A DNA stretch of 64,000 nt from DATFFO01 sp963772815 (lineage in GTDB: Bacteria; Actinomycetota; Acidimicrobiia; Spongiisociales; ZC4RG35): the NCBI GenBank assembly GCA_963772815.1, contig CAVYYV010000001.1, forward strand, positions 47,442 through 111,441, read 5' to 3'. Below the pieces are notes generated by a model. That model was not told the origin of the DNA, made no database searches, and saw nothing but the letters and a program-made list of their open reading frames with translations. Both the position numbers and the translations under genes were made by a program. Shown piece after piece: positions 1 through 8,410 of this stretch (position 1 is the stretch's first letter; the number at the start of each line of letters is the position of its first letter).

Positions 1-976
1 CGTAACGCAATCGACGGATGTCGTCCACCAGGTCGGAGGGGAGTTGTCGGGGGTCGACCAATTCCAGGAACGTGTGACGGGGATCGAGCCCCGACACAAC
101 CGTGGTTGCCTCGACCTCGGTCCCATCGGCCAGGGCGACACCCCGCGCCCGCCCATCCCGCGTGATGACGGCCTCGACCGGCGAGTTCAGGCGAATCTCC
201 GCCCCCAGAGCCTGTGCGGCCCGGGCCAGCACCTGGGTGAATCCCCCGTTTCCGCCCTTGTGGAACGCCCAGGACCCGAACTCACCGTCGTGTTCTCCGA
301 TCACGTGATACAAGAGCACCAGCCCCGACCCTTGTGAGCGCGGACCCACCTTGGTTCCGATGATGCTCGAGCTGGCCAGATAGCCCTTGATCAGCTCGTT
401 CTGGAAGTACCCATCGAGGAAGTCGGCCGCGCTCCCGGCCAGGAGCCGCACGGCGTCATGGAAGACCTTCTTGTCGAGATCCCGGAAATGACCGGCCAGC
501 TCCGCCATCCGTGCCAGCTCGGCGGGATCGTCGGAAAAAGGGTTGGGAGGGATGCGGTCCAGGAGCGGCTTGATGGCCTGGCACACCCGTTTGATGTCGT
601 GCTTGTAGCGACGATACCCGTCGGCGTCGCGGGGCGAGATGCGAGCGATCTGACGCAGGTTCTCTCCTTCGTCGTTGCCCAGAACCAGATATTCCCCGTT
701 CTCACCCGGTACGAAACTGTTGGGCATCTCCAGAGGCATGAAGCCGTGGCTGGTCAGGTCGAGCTCGTGAATGATCTCCGGGCGCAGCAGGCTCAGCGCG
801 TAAGAGAAGGTCGTGAACTGGAAGCCGGGGTGGAGCTCCTCGGTGATGGCGGCCCCTCCCACTACATGGCGCTGTTCCAGGATGAGCGTCTCGAGGCCGG
901 CCCTGGCCAGATAGGCGCCGTTGACCAATCCGTTGTGCCCACCCCCAATGACGATGGCGTCATATCGGTCAGCCAT
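1..976 (-). CDS. NAD(P)/FAD-dependent oxidoreductase, phytoene desaturase-like (partial, 3' end off window)
   Basis: The reading frame opens at an ATG at 976 and stays open to the window edge, about 325 residues. It begins with a beta strand and the dinucleotide-binding loop GGGHNG at residues 11-16, followed by GAYLARAG and VVGGAA, the FAD-binding pattern of the phytoene desaturase/amine oxidase family (COG1233). Such enzymes oxidise hydrophobic or amine substrates with bound FAD; the substrate cannot be read here. The start overlaps the end of the upstream GcvT-like gene by 8 bases, so it is probably translated in the same operon. The C-terminal substrate-binding part lies outside the window. 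Confidence 0.85.
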   Translation of the reverse strand, partial: MADRYDAIVIGGGHNGLVNGAYLARAGLETLILEQRHVVGGAAITEELHPGFQFTTFSYALSLLRPEIIHELDLTSHGFMPLEMPNSFVPGENGEYLVLGNDEGENLRQIARISPRDADGYRRYKHDIKRVCQAIKPLLDRIPPNPFSDDPAELARMAELAGHFRDLDKKVFHDAVRLLAGSAADFLDGYFQNELIKGYLASSSIIGTKVGPRSQGSGLVLLYHVIGEHDGEFGSWAFHKGGNGGFTQVLARAAQALGAEIRLNSPVEAVITRDGRARGVALADGTEVEATTVVSGLDPRHTFLELVDPRQLPSDLVDDIRRLRY

Positions 977-2219
977 CGTGGAGCCTCGACCGGGGCGAGT
1001 TGTTCATCGCGCTTCCTCCTCGAGAGGTTCTTTGTTCGGGGTCGTAGAGCGGCAACCGTGCCACCCCGGCCCCCACGGTGTCGTAGTCGTGGTCGATGGT
1101 GACCTCGAGCCGCACCTTGGTCCCGGGTGACGCCAACGAAGGGCGCACCCGTGCCAGGGCGATATGGCGCTGAAGCATGGGCGAGTACATGAAGCTGGAT
1201 GCCCACCCCGCCCGGACACCATCGTCGTCGTAGATCATCAGGTCGCCATGGCGGGGGCGATGGTCCTTGGGCGGGATCAGCCCGGCCCGGTCGTGGCGCT
1301 CTGCCCACTCGGCCGGGTCGACCACCAGACCGGTGAACACCCAGCGCGCCGTTCGCTCCTCCATGTGGTGCTGGAGGGCGCGTCGGCCGATGAAGGCCCG
1401 ATCCAAGTCCCTGATCATCCAGCCCAGTCCCAGCTCGAACGGTGTGGACCGCTCGCTGTCGGTCCACGCCAGTCGCGCTGAACGGAAGTCGACGTCAATC
1501 AGGAGCAGGCCCGCCTCGATGCGGGCCATCAGCTGGGCGACCTGGCCAACCGGCGCGACTCCCCATCCCGAGGCGCGCTCGACTATCACGTCCCAGAGGG
1601 ATTCAGCCGCATCCGCTTCGACCCACAACTCATACCCGAGATCCCCCGTGAAGCCGGTCCTGGAAACCAGAACCGCCGATCCGTCCAGATGGGTCATCAA
1701 CAGATCGAAATAGGAAAGGTGCGCCACCCCGTCGAATATCTGGCCGAGAAGAGCCCGGGATCGGGGGCCCTGCACCGCCAGAGCCGCGTATGCGGTGGAG
1801 ACGTCCTCGAGTTCCACTGCTCGGCTTCCGGCCAGGTCCGCGAAGTAGCCCATGTTGGGACGGGCGGTCGTGAGCATGAACTCGGTCTCACTCAGCCGGA
1901 AGACCACCCCGTCCTCGAGGACGTGGCCGTCCTCGTCACACCAGATCGTGTACTGGGCGTGACCGGGTGGGCATTTGCGCACGTCACGGGTCAGTACCCC
2001 GGCCAGGAAACCTTCGGCGTCAGGACCGAAAATCCGGTACTTGTAGAGAGGCGAGGTGTCGAACAAGGCGGCCGAGTTGCGAATGGAGAAGTATTCGGTC
2101 TTCTCGGCCATCTGGTACTTCTCGGCCACCAGATATCCCTCCCAGTGGCTCCACAAGCCGGTCCGATTGAGAGGTTCGAGGCGGGAATGGAAGGGGGTGG
2201 TGAGGATCATTTCCAGCAC
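969..2219 (-). CDS. Aminomethyltransferase family protein (GcvT-like)
   Basis: The product is a 416-residue protein of the glycine cleavage T-protein family, which binds folate and moves one-carbon units or oxidises methylated amines. The family-typical stretch SRTGFTGDLGYELW lies near residues 186-199, and a C-terminal GCV_T_C-like barrel covers roughly residues 290-385. The longest start is GTG at 2219, directly abutting the upstream thioesterase stop; an ATG at 2210 is an alternative. No gcvH or gcvP is nearby, and the downstream partner is a FAD oxidoreductase, so a demethylase-type or other folate role is as likely as the glycine cleavage system. The substrate is not determined. Confidence 0.8.
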   Translation of the reverse strand: MLEMILTTPFHSRLEPLNRTGLWSHWEGYLVAEKYQMAEKTEYFSIRNSAALFDTSPLYKYRIFGPDAEGFLAGVLTRDVRKCPPGHAQYTIWCDEDGHVLEDGVVFRLSETEFMLTTARPNMGYFADLAGSRAVELEDVSTAYAALAVQGPRSRALLGQIFDGVAHLSYFDLLMTHLDGSAVLVSRTGFTGDLGYELWVEADAAESLWDVIVERASGWGVAPVGQVAQLMARIEAGLLLIDVDFRSARLAWTDSERSTPFELGLGWMIRDLDRAFIGRRALQHHMEERTARWVFTGLVVDPAEWAERHDRAGLIPPKDHRPRHGDLMIYDDDGVRAGWASSFMYSPMLQRHIALARVRPSLASPGTKVRLEVTIDHDYDTVGAGVARLPLYDPEQRTSRGGSAMNNSPRSRLHDG

Positions 2220-2738
2220 TCACGGGTAGTACTCGTCGGATTGATAGGGCGCCTCACGCCCGGCCGGCTTCTGAAAATGCTCGATGCCAACCCGGATGAA
2301 CAGGCTCCGTACCTCGACACAACGGGATCCATCGGGGAGGTAACCCACTGCCTCGGCGTAGAGCTTGCGGTCCTGGACGTCGGTCAGCCAGGCCTCACCG
2401 CGCACCGTCACGCCCAGCGGTATGGGTAGGAGATAGTCGACTTGCAGGTTGCCGGTGACCGCCGGCTTCTGATGGGCCATCGATACGAATCCGATCAGAT
2501 CGTCGAAGAAGGCAGCCGTTGCCCCTCCGTGCACCAGCCCCGGGCCACCCTCGAACCGTGACTCGAACTCGAGCTCTGCCACCACTTTGTCTCCCTCTAT
2601 CCGCGGCTCGATGCCGAGTCGAGCCGGGTTGTCCGACCCGCACCCGAAGCAGTTGGGCAGATGCTCCTTGGGCATGGAGAGTGCCCATTCCCGGTCCTCG
2701 ATGGGTACGACCGCCCCCGTCAGATACTTGAAGGCCAC
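2220..2738 (-). CDS. PaaI-type acyl-CoA thioesterase (hotdog fold)
   Basis: This 172-residue protein matches the hotdog thioesterase family, which hydrolyses acyl-CoA thioesters in the cytoplasm. The GLVHGGATAAFFDD segment near residues 68-81 is the conserved active-site helix of PaaI-like enzymes. An N-terminal CFGCGSDNP motif is typical of actinobacterial members. The start is GTG at 2738. The stop codon abuts the start of the GcvT-like gene and the upstream small gene ends 4 bases before it, so the whole minus-strand run reads as one operon. The acyl substrate is unknown. Confidence 0.8.
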   Translation of the reverse strand: MAFKYLTGAVVPIEDREWALSMPKEHLPNCFGCGSDNPARLGIEPRIEGDKVVAELEFESRFEGGPGLVHGGATAAFFDDLIGFVSMAHQKPAVTGNLQVDYLLPIPLGVTVRGEAWLTDVQDRKLYAEAVGYLPDGSRCVEVRSLFIRVGIEHFQKPAGREAPYQSDEYYP

Positions 2739-2742
2739 CGGG

Positions 2743-3210
2743 TCAACGACGCATCAGCATGTCGGCGTGTGCCAGGTCCTGGAACAGGACGCTGCCCACC
2801 TCCGCCACCGCGCTCCGACCCGGTGTGCGCTCCTGGGCGGCCGCCTCCACCCATCGGTCGCGTCGCTCGTCCAACGACTCCGACTTCTGGCGGCCCAGGC
2901 CCGCCAGCAACAGAGCCACTGACAGATCGGCAGGGACGGGAGCCCGCCCGAAATGAGCAGCACGAGCCGACATCAGGGCAGCCAGCACCTTACGAATCCG
3001 AGAACCGTCCTCGGGGATCTCACTTCGGTTGATGATCTTCAGCGCCCAACCGGTGTCAGGGCCGGGGGTGCCGAAACTGCCCCCGCTCGGCTTCTCGTCT
3101 GGCTTGGTGATGGTTCCCGGCGGCGGTGCCCAGCGCCGTGGGACTCCGGGTTGGAGCATCGGGCGGGGCAGGTCGTCCTCGGTGATCTCGACGTTTGGTT
3201 CCTGTGCCAT
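2743..3210 (-). CDS. Conserved hypothetical protein
   Basis: A 155-residue soluble protein of unknown function. The N-terminal 60 residues are rich in proline and charged residues and look disordered (PMLQPGVPRRWAPPPG). The C-terminal half is helical, with RIRKVLAALMSARAAHFG and a run of alanine- and leucine-rich helices. There is no signal peptide, membrane segment or recognisable motif. It sits 9 bases downstream of ilvE and 4 bases upstream of the thioesterase gene, so it is almost certainly co-transcribed with them. Its codon use resembles its neighbours, which supports it as a real gene. Confidence 0.65.
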   Translation of the reverse strand: MAQEPNVEITEDDLPRPMLQPGVPRRWAPPPGTITKPDEKPSGGSFGTPGPDTGWALKIINRSEIPEDGSRIRKVLAALMSARAAHFGRAPVPADLSVALLLAGLGRQKSESLDERRDRWVEAAAQERTPGRSAVAEVGSVLFQDLAHADMLMRR

Positions 3211-3219
3211 GGTGACCCC

Positions 3220-4134
3220 TCAGATGTAATCGAGCCAGTGTCGCCACTCATCGAGCTTGCCGGAAACCGCGTCCGCATATAGCTGCTGGGCACGACGGGT
3301 GATCGGGCCGGGATGCCCCGTGCCGACCGGCCGGTCGTCGACCTCGCGGATCGGTGTCACCTCCGCCGCGGTCCCGGTCAAGAAGATCTCGTCCGCTCCG
3401 TAGAGATCACCCCGAGTCAGCGTGCTCTCGGCCACCTCCACATCCTCAGAGCGAAGCAGGTCCACTACCGACGCCCGGGTGATCCCGTCCAGGATCCCCG
3501 ACGAGATGGGAGGCGTGTGGACGATGCCGTCTCGCACCACGAACACGTTTTCGCCCGAGCCCTCTGAGATGTTGCCGTCGGTATTCATCATCAGGGCCTC
3601 GTCGTATCCGGTGACCACCGCTTCCTGCTTGGCCTGAATGCTGTTGAGATACTGGCCACTCCCCTTCGCGATCGGCACGAAACTCTCGGCGCTGATCCGG
3701 CGCCAGCTGGAGACCCTGACCCGTATCCCGTTCTGGATGCCCTCCTCGCCCAGATACGCGCCCCAGCGCCAGGCGGCCACACCGGTGCGTACCTCAGCGG
3801 CAGCAGGATTGAGCCCGATCGAGCCCAGGCCGTAGAACACCAGGGGCCGGATGTAGCCGGACTCCAGGTCGTTGACCCGGAGCACCTCCCGACATACCTC
3901 CATGATCTCTTCCAAATCCAGGGTCCATGGAATGCGATAGGCCTTGGCGGAGCGGGCCAGGCGGCGGATGTGATCCTCCAGACGGAAGATTGCAGTCCCC
4001 TCCGGAGTGTCGTAGGCGCGGATGCCCTCGAACACGGCCGAGCCGTAATGCAGGGCATGGGTAAGGAAGTGGACCTGGGCATCGTCCCAATCGACGAACT
4101 CCCCATCCATCCAGATCGTGCGAGCGTTCTCCAT
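3220..4134 (-). CDS. ilvE: Branched-chain amino acid aminotransferase
   Basis: A 304-residue class IV PLP aminotransferase that makes valine, leucine and isoleucine from their 2-oxo acids with glutamate as amino donor. It shows the bacterial IlvE landmarks: GSAVFEGIRAY near residue 31, the PLP lysine in PIAKGSGQYLNS, the GNISEGSGENVFVV loop, and TGTAAEVTPI near the C-terminus, ending in a WLDYI-type tail. The length is normal for the family. It is the first gene of the minus-strand operon, 63 bases downstream of the S9 peptidase gene. Confidence 0.93.
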   Translation of the reverse strand: MENARTIWMDGEFVDWDDAQVHFLTHALHYGSAVFEGIRAYDTPEGTAIFRLEDHIRRLARSAKAYRIPWTLDLEEIMEVCREVLRVNDLESGYIRPLVFYGLGSIGLNPAAAEVRTGVAAWRWGAYLGEEGIQNGIRVRVSSWRRISAESFVPIAKGSGQYLNSIQAKQEAVVTGYDEALMMNTDGNISEGSGENVFVVRDGIVHTPPISSGILDGITRASVVDLLRSEDVEVAESTLTRGDLYGADEIFLTGTAAEVTPIREVDDRPVGTGHPGPITRRAQQLYADAVSGKLDEWRHWLDYI

Positions 4135-4197
4135 GCCCCTCAGTTTGGCAGGTCGGATGGGGTGCCGTTTCGCCGCCCGTGGCCGCTCTCCAACCAG

Positions 4198-6066
4198 TCA
4201 GAGTGCGCTCAGCCACTCCAGGATTATCTGGAAGCGTTCCTCCCGATGACGTGGGCTCCCACTGCGGCTCAACTCGTGGCCCTCACCCGGAAAACGCACG
4301 AGCTCGGTCTCCACGCCGTTGGCGGCCAACGTGTTGTACAGCTGTTCCGCCTGCTCGATCGGGCACCGGAAGTCGTTCTCGGAGTGGAGGATGAGCGTCG
4401 GAGTGGTGATGTTGCCGGCCAGACGGAGCGGACTCCGATCCCATTCCAGCTCAGGGGCCGCCAGGTATTTGTCGCCGAACCACCCTCCGATGTCCGACGT
4501 CCCGGCGAAGCTGGGCCAGGACAGGAGGGCTCGCTCCACCACCGCCCGCTTCCACCGTGACTCATGGGCGATCAACCAGGCGGTGAGGAACCCTCCGTAA
4601 GAGCCGCCCATCACCCCCATCCGCTCGGCGTCGAGGCGGGGAAAGCGGCCGAGCGCCGCCTCGACCACGGCATCGATGTCATCGACGTCGACCCTCCCCC
4701 AGCCTTGGCCGGCGACGGCGCGCAGGAAGGCCCGATCCCGACCGGCCGATCCCCGGGGATTGGTGGCTACGATCCCATAGCCCGCATCGACATAGACCTG
4801 GAACTCATCGAAGAATCCCCAGCCGTACTGGCTGGCGGGCCCGCCGTGGATGTTGAGCAGCAAGGGCACCTTCGCGTCTCCGTCGGGGAGGTAGACCCAG
4901 CAATCCAACACCGCTCCCGGGCCCTCCACCTGAAAGTGCTCGGGTGCCACGGCGTCCACCTCGACACCGCCGAAGTCGCCGAGCTCTTCTGCCTCTGCGT
5001 CCCGAATGATCACCAGGCGACCCGGGTCATTCACTTCCGACAGCGTGTAGGCGATGGTGCCGCCCTTGGCGTCGAAACCCGTGACCATGGCCCGATCAGG
5101 CCCGAGTGGGGCCACCGACCCGTCGGGGCCGATCCGGGCCAGTGCGACCGAACCCGAGTCGACCAGGGTGACGATGGCGGTCTCCTCGTCCCATGCGATC
5201 TGAGGCGGCCCCGCGGCGAAGGAGTGAATCGACCGGTCATGATCACGGTTGAACAGCTCGGGCTCGGCGCCCAGACGAAACAGCATCTCCAACTCGGGGA
5301 ACGCCTCGCCGGGAGATCCGATGGCGAAGAGAGCTCCGTCGGGCCGATAGGACGGCTTGACCCACATACCCGGGCGGGCCACCTCATTGGCCTCTCCGGT
5401 ATCGGGGTCCGCCTCCCAAATCGACACACGGGGATCGAAACCCGGATTCTCTGTCGACTCGACCAGAAAGGCGACTCGGCCTCCGTCGGGAGAGAACACC
5501 GGCTCGGATTCCTGCGCCGCCGACGAGGTCAAGCGTCGGGGCCGGGCCTGGCCGGGACGATCGACCAGGTACACATGGTGGTGTCGATCGTGAATCCACC
5601 CCCGATTGTCGGCCCGGTAGGCGCGGGTGGTGATACGTCTGGGCCGACGCGACCGCTCTTCGTCGTCCAGCTCGGACCAGCCTTCGGCATACACGGAGCC
5701 CACTACTGCCAGGGTGGCTCCGTCGGGCGACCACACGGGGGCTCCGAGCACGCCGCAGTCGAAGTCGGTCACTTGGGTCGCCTCCCCTCCATCGGCGGGG
5801 ATCAGGGCGAGCTGGGGCGGCGACTTCTCCCCCGCCCGTAGAAAGGCGATCCAGCGTCCGTCAGGAGAGAAGCGGGGCATCGAGTCCCCCGGCCCACTCG
5901 TGAACCGTCGGGAGCCATTGCCATCGGCAAGCCAGATGCAGCGCTCGTACCGATCCTCGTCGACGTCTATCCGGCTCACCGCGAAGGCCACGACGGAGCC
6001 GTCCGGCGAGATGCTCGGTGCATTGGGGGTTGTCAGGCCGTTCAGTTCTGGTTTCAAGGCGGTCAT
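4198..6066 (-). CDS. S9 family peptidase (prolyl oligopeptidase/acylaminoacyl-peptidase type)
   Basis: A 622-residue serine peptidase. The N-terminal ~370 residues contain repeated SPDG motifs of a beta-propeller (residues 20, 68, 114 and 192 among others). The C-terminal alpha/beta hydrolase domain holds the full triad: Ser489 in GGSYGG, Asp565 in HSENDFRCP and His597 in GEGHE. The oxyanion HGGP motif is at about residue 408. Such enzymes cleave short peptides or N-acylated peptides; no signal peptide is visible, so a cytoplasmic location is expected. It is divergent from pgpA with only 34 bases between the starts. Confidence 0.92.
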   Translation of the reverse strand: MTALKPELNGLTTPNAPSISPDGSVVAFAVSRIDVDEDRYERCIWLADGNGSRRFTSGPGDSMPRFSPDGRWIAFLRAGEKSPPQLALIPADGGEATQVTDFDCGVLGAPVWSPDGATLAVVGSVYAEGWSELDDEERSRRPRRITTRAYRADNRGWIHDRHHHVYLVDRPGQARPRRLTSSAAQESEPVFSPDGGRVAFLVESTENPGFDPRVSIWEADPDTGEANEVARPGMWVKPSYRPDGALFAIGSPGEAFPELEMLFRLGAEPELFNRDHDRSIHSFAAGPPQIAWDEETAIVTLVDSGSVALARIGPDGSVAPLGPDRAMVTGFDAKGGTIAYTLSEVNDPGRLVIIRDAEAEELGDFGGVEVDAVAPEHFQVEGPGAVLDCWVYLPDGDAKVPLLLNIHGGPASQYGWGFFDEFQVYVDAGYGIVATNPRGSAGRDRAFLRAVAGQGWGRVDVDDIDAVVEAALGRFPRLDAERMGVMGGSYGGFLTAWLIAHESRWKRAVVERALLSWPSFAGTSDIGGWFGDKYLAAPELEWDRSPLRLAGNITTPTLILHSENDFRCPIEQAEQLYNTLAANGVETELVRFPGEGHELSRSGSPRHREERFQIILEWLSAL

Positions 6067-6100
6067 TTCCTCCTGGGCGCCAAAACCCTACCCTGCTGCC

Positions 6101-6556
6101 GTGGCCCGGCTCGTTGCTTCCTTCTTCGGCACCGGTCTCATCCTGGAAAAGATCAGACACAGCGACATGGGCTCCGGGACCGTCGGGTCGGCTGTTGCGC
6201 TGGCCGTCGCCCTGGCACTGCGCCCCGTGGGACCGGTCGCTCAGGCGGCCGCCCTGGCCCTCACCCTGGCAGCCGCCTTTCCCGCCGTGAAGCCATTCGC
6301 TCGTGACAACGCCGATCCCGCCTGGATAGTGGTCGATGAAGTGGCCGGGACGTTCCTCGCCACCCTGGGTCTGGGCGTGCCGGCTGCCCTCGTGGCCTGG
6401 GTGGTCTTTCGTCTGGCCGACATCCAGAAGAATTGGTTTCCGGGAGTGGCCGCCGCCGAGCGATTGCCGGGCGCGACGGGCGTCATGGCGGACGACCTCG
6501 TGGCGGGGGCGTACGGCCTCCTGGCCGGGTTGCTGACAACTGCTCTTCTCCGCTGA
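6101..6556 (+). CDS. pgpA: Phosphatidylglycerophosphatase A family protein
   Basis: A 151-residue membrane protein matching PgpA, which dephosphorylates phosphatidylglycerol phosphate in lipid synthesis. N-terminal FFGTGLILEK and MGSGTVGSAVA and the central WIVVDEVAGTFLA, with its conserved acidic pair, are the family signature; the C-terminal half has RLADIQKNWFPG and GVMADDLVAG, also conserved. Three to four hydrophobic helices are visible. The frame is open much further upstream, but that stretch is antisense to the S9 gene, so the GTG at 6101, just before the first conserved residues, is the sensible start. Confidence 0.88.
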   Translation: MARLVASFFGTGLILEKIRHSDMGSGTVGSAVALAVALALRPVGPVAQAAALALTLAAAFPAVKPFARDNADPAWIVVDEVAGTFLATLGLGVPAALVAWVVFRLADIQKNWFPGVAAAERLPGATGVMADDLVAGAYGLLAGLLTTALLR

Positions 6557-6615
6557 GAGGGGTTTCCACCTCGGAAGGCTGACCTGGCAGGTTCGGTCGG
6601 ATCGCCCCCCCTCCC

Positions 6616-6630
6616 CCCGGCAAAGCCGGG
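6616..6630 (+). terminator. Short GC hairpin downstream of pgpA
   Basis: CCCGGC-AAA-GCCGGG forms a perfect 6-bp stem 60 bases after the pgpA stop. It has no T-run after it, so it is at best a weak or factor-assisted terminator separating pgpA from the riboswitch-controlled operon. The rest of 6557-6737 holds no gene that I can see; it would be the leader of the operon. Confidence 0.35.
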
Positions 6631-6737
6631 AGGACAAAGCCGCCAGTGGTGTGTGGCTCAATAAGGGTGCCATCATTTGGGCGACGCACTAGAGTCGGGC
6701 ACCGGCATCCGCTCCCGGCTGCCTTGACATCAGAACG

Positions 6738-6827
6738 GGTCTCCATGTGGGAAAGCCGGTCGAAGTCCGGCACTGACCCGCAACCGTAGGCCGCCATGGC
6801 GGCAAGTCGGACTACCACCTGGAGATC
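6738..6827 (+). promoter_or_regulatory. Cobalamin riboswitch (compact aptamer)
   Basis: The conserved core of the cobalamin aptamer is present: GTGGGAAAGCCGG at 6747-6759, TCCGGCACTGACCCGCAAC at 6766-6784, and the variant B12 box AAGTCGGACTACC at 6804-6816. A closing stem pairs GGTCTCCA (6738-6745) with TGGAGATC (6820-6827), followed by GTGG/CCAC. Internal hairpins GCCGG/CCGGC and GCCGCC-AT-GGCGGC (6790-6803) fit the expected arms. At about 90 bases it lacks the large peripheral domain of classical btuB-type aptamers. It lies 128 bases upstream of the transcobalamin-like gene and should repress the whole import operon when cobalamin is plentiful. Confidence 0.9.
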
Positions 6828-6908
6828 ACGGCTCCACATACCCGTCGTGGACTGCGGGCGGAGCCCGGGACGTCCATGGCTCTCCACCTCCTCGAGGGAT
6901 GTGAGCTC

Positions 6909-6943
6909 CTCTCGTCGCTGGGTTCTAAGCGCATCGACGAGAG
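6909..6943 (+). promoter_or_regulatory. Putative ribosome-site-sequestering hairpin (expression platform)
   Basis: CTCTCGTCG (6909-6917) pairs perfectly with CGACGAGAG (6935-6943). The 3' arm runs into GAGAGGA at 6941-6947, the likely Shine-Dalgarno sequence for the ATG at 6956. This could be the OFF structure of the riboswitch, acting on translation; there is no T-run, so transcription termination is less likely. The pairing is seen; the switching role is inferred. Confidence 0.5.
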
Positions 6944-6955
6944 AGGACAAAAGGC

Positions 6956-8410
6956 ATGGCACCCAATCGAGGCCTTAGGGCCTGCGCATCCCTCACCGCA
7001 CTCGTGTTGGCGGTGAGCCTCTTCGCAAACCTCCCCGCTCTGGGCCAGGCCGACTCCGCCACCTCGGCGGCCGGCTGGATCTCCCAGGAGCTGAGCGCTC
7101 CAGAACCGAGCTTCGACGTCTTTGGCAAGACGGCAGCGCGCAACGACGTGATCTATGCCCTGGCGGGAGCCGGCGGCCATGAGGGAGCCGTCCGCCGGGG
7201 ACTGTCGGAGTTGCAAACAGGTGCCGCCGAATATGTCGGCCAGCAGGGCTCCACCGATACGGGAGCACTGGCCAAGGTGCTCCTCTCCATCGAGATCACC
7301 CACGAGAGCCCCTCCGATTTCATACCGGGCCGAGACCTAGAGGCTGAGTTGCGGGAGTCGATGGGATCCGACGGCATGTTCGCTGCCGACGTCTTCAACC
7401 AATCGCTGGCCGTCATCGCTCTCGGCACCACGCCGTCGGGTGTCCCCGACGAGGCCGCCACCGCCCTGGCGCAGCTGCAGTGCGACAGTGGCGAATTCAC
7501 CTTCGACGGCACTTGCCCGGCAACGGCTCCCGACGTGGACTCGACGGCCCTCGCCACCCAGGCGCTCCTGGGCGCCGGCCGCGGCAGTGCCGCCGCCCGG
7601 GCAGCAAGGTGGATGGCCGGGGTACAGAACGCGGACGGTTCGTTCCCCAATCCATACGGTGAGCCGAACGCAAACACGGCCGGTATCGCCGGTCAGTCGC
7701 TCCGTGCGACCGGGGAGCTGGAAGCGGCGGACCTCGCCGCCAACTTCGTGATCTCCCTGCAGCTCCCCGACGGGGGAATTCGATTCTTGGAGTCCGACAA
7801 CGTCGCCAACGGCTTCGCCACTCTGCAGGGCATCCTGGCACTCGGTGCTCCGCCCTATTTCGCCTTGTCGGTCCCGCCCTACTCCGACGTTGCCTGGTCC
7901 GACACCTTCGCCCAAGCAATCGATTGGCTGGGCGACTCCGGGATCACGGCGGGATGCGACGGCGACGGCAACAGATACTGCCCCGACCAGCCGGTCACCC
8001 GAGGGCAAATGGCCGCATTCCTCACCCGCGCCCTCCACCTCACCGGAAACGACCCCAACCCCTTCACCGACACCAGCACATCAATCTTCACCAACGACAT
8101 CGCCCACATCGCCGCCGCCGGGATAACCAAAGGCTGCAACCCACCTCAAAACGACAGATACTGCCCCGACCAGCCGGTCACCCGAGGGCAAATGGCCGCA
8201 TTCCTCACCCGCGCCCTCCACCTCACCGGAAACGACCCCAACCCCTTCACCGACACCAGCACATCAATCTTCACCAACGACATCGCCCACATCGCCGCCG
8301 CCGGGATAACCAAAGGCTGCAACCCACCCCAAAACGACAGATACTGCCCCGACCAGCCCGTCACCCGAGGGCAAATGGCCGCATTCCTCTTCCGAGCGGA
8401 AGGACCCTGA
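6956..8410 (+). CDS. Secreted transcobalamin-like alpha/alpha-barrel protein with C-terminal SLH-type repeats
   Basis: A 484-residue exported protein. Residues 1-32 form a signal peptide (basic start, hydrophobic core, cleavage after a GQA-like site). Residues ~35-300 hold squalene-cyclase/prenyltransferase-like helical repeats (FNQSLAVIALG, DVDSTALATQALLGAG, WMAGVQNADGSF, FVISLQLPDGGIRF), the fold also used by the alpha domain of animal transcobalamin and intrinsic factor. Residues ~305-484 contain SLH-like repeats with RYCPDQPVTRGQMAAF, which probably attach it to the cell surface. It is the first gene after the cobalamin riboswitch and is coupled to a DUF4430-like gene and an ECF transporter. 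I infer that it binds cobalamin or a relative outside the cell; a generic terpenoid-cyclase-fold surface protein is the alternative. Confidence 0.82.
   Translation: MAPNRGLRACASLTALVLAVSLFANLPALGQADSATSAAGWISQELSAPEPSFDVFGKTAARNDVIYALAGAGGHEGAVRRGLSELQTGAAEYVGQQGSTDTGALAKVLLSIEITHESPSDFIPGRDLEAELRESMGSDGMFAADVFNQSLAVIALGTTPSGVPDEAATALAQLQCDSGEFTFDGTCPATAPDVDSTALATQALLGAGRGSAAARAARWMAGVQNADGSFPNPYGEPNANTAGIAGQSLRATGELEAADLAANFVISLQLPDGGIRFLESDNVANGFATLQGILALGAPPYFALSVPPYSDVAWSDTFAQAIDWLGDSGITAGCDGDGNRYCPDQPVTRGQMAAFLTRALHLTGNDPNPFTDTSTSIFTNDIAHIAAAGITKGCNPPQNDRYCPDQPVTRGQMAAFLTRALHLTGNDPNPFTDTSTSIFTNDIAHIAAAGITKGCNPPQNDRYCPDQPVTRGQMAAFLFRAEGP
7973..8395 (+). repeat. 183-bp tandem repeats encoding SLH-type units
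   Basis: Two full units (7973-8155 and 8156-8338) and a partial third (from 8339) repeat with a 183-base period, 61 codons each. They are almost identical at the nucleotide level, differing at only a few positions (for example CCAGCCGG against CCAGCCCG, and CCACCTC against CCACCCC). Identity at silent positions points to recent duplication or gene conversion rather than old protein-level similarity. Confidence 0.9.

Noticed and set aside
4564..5841. A long plus-strand frame opposite the S9 peptidase
   Set aside because: It mirrors the codon structure of the peptidase gene and has no recognisable motif.
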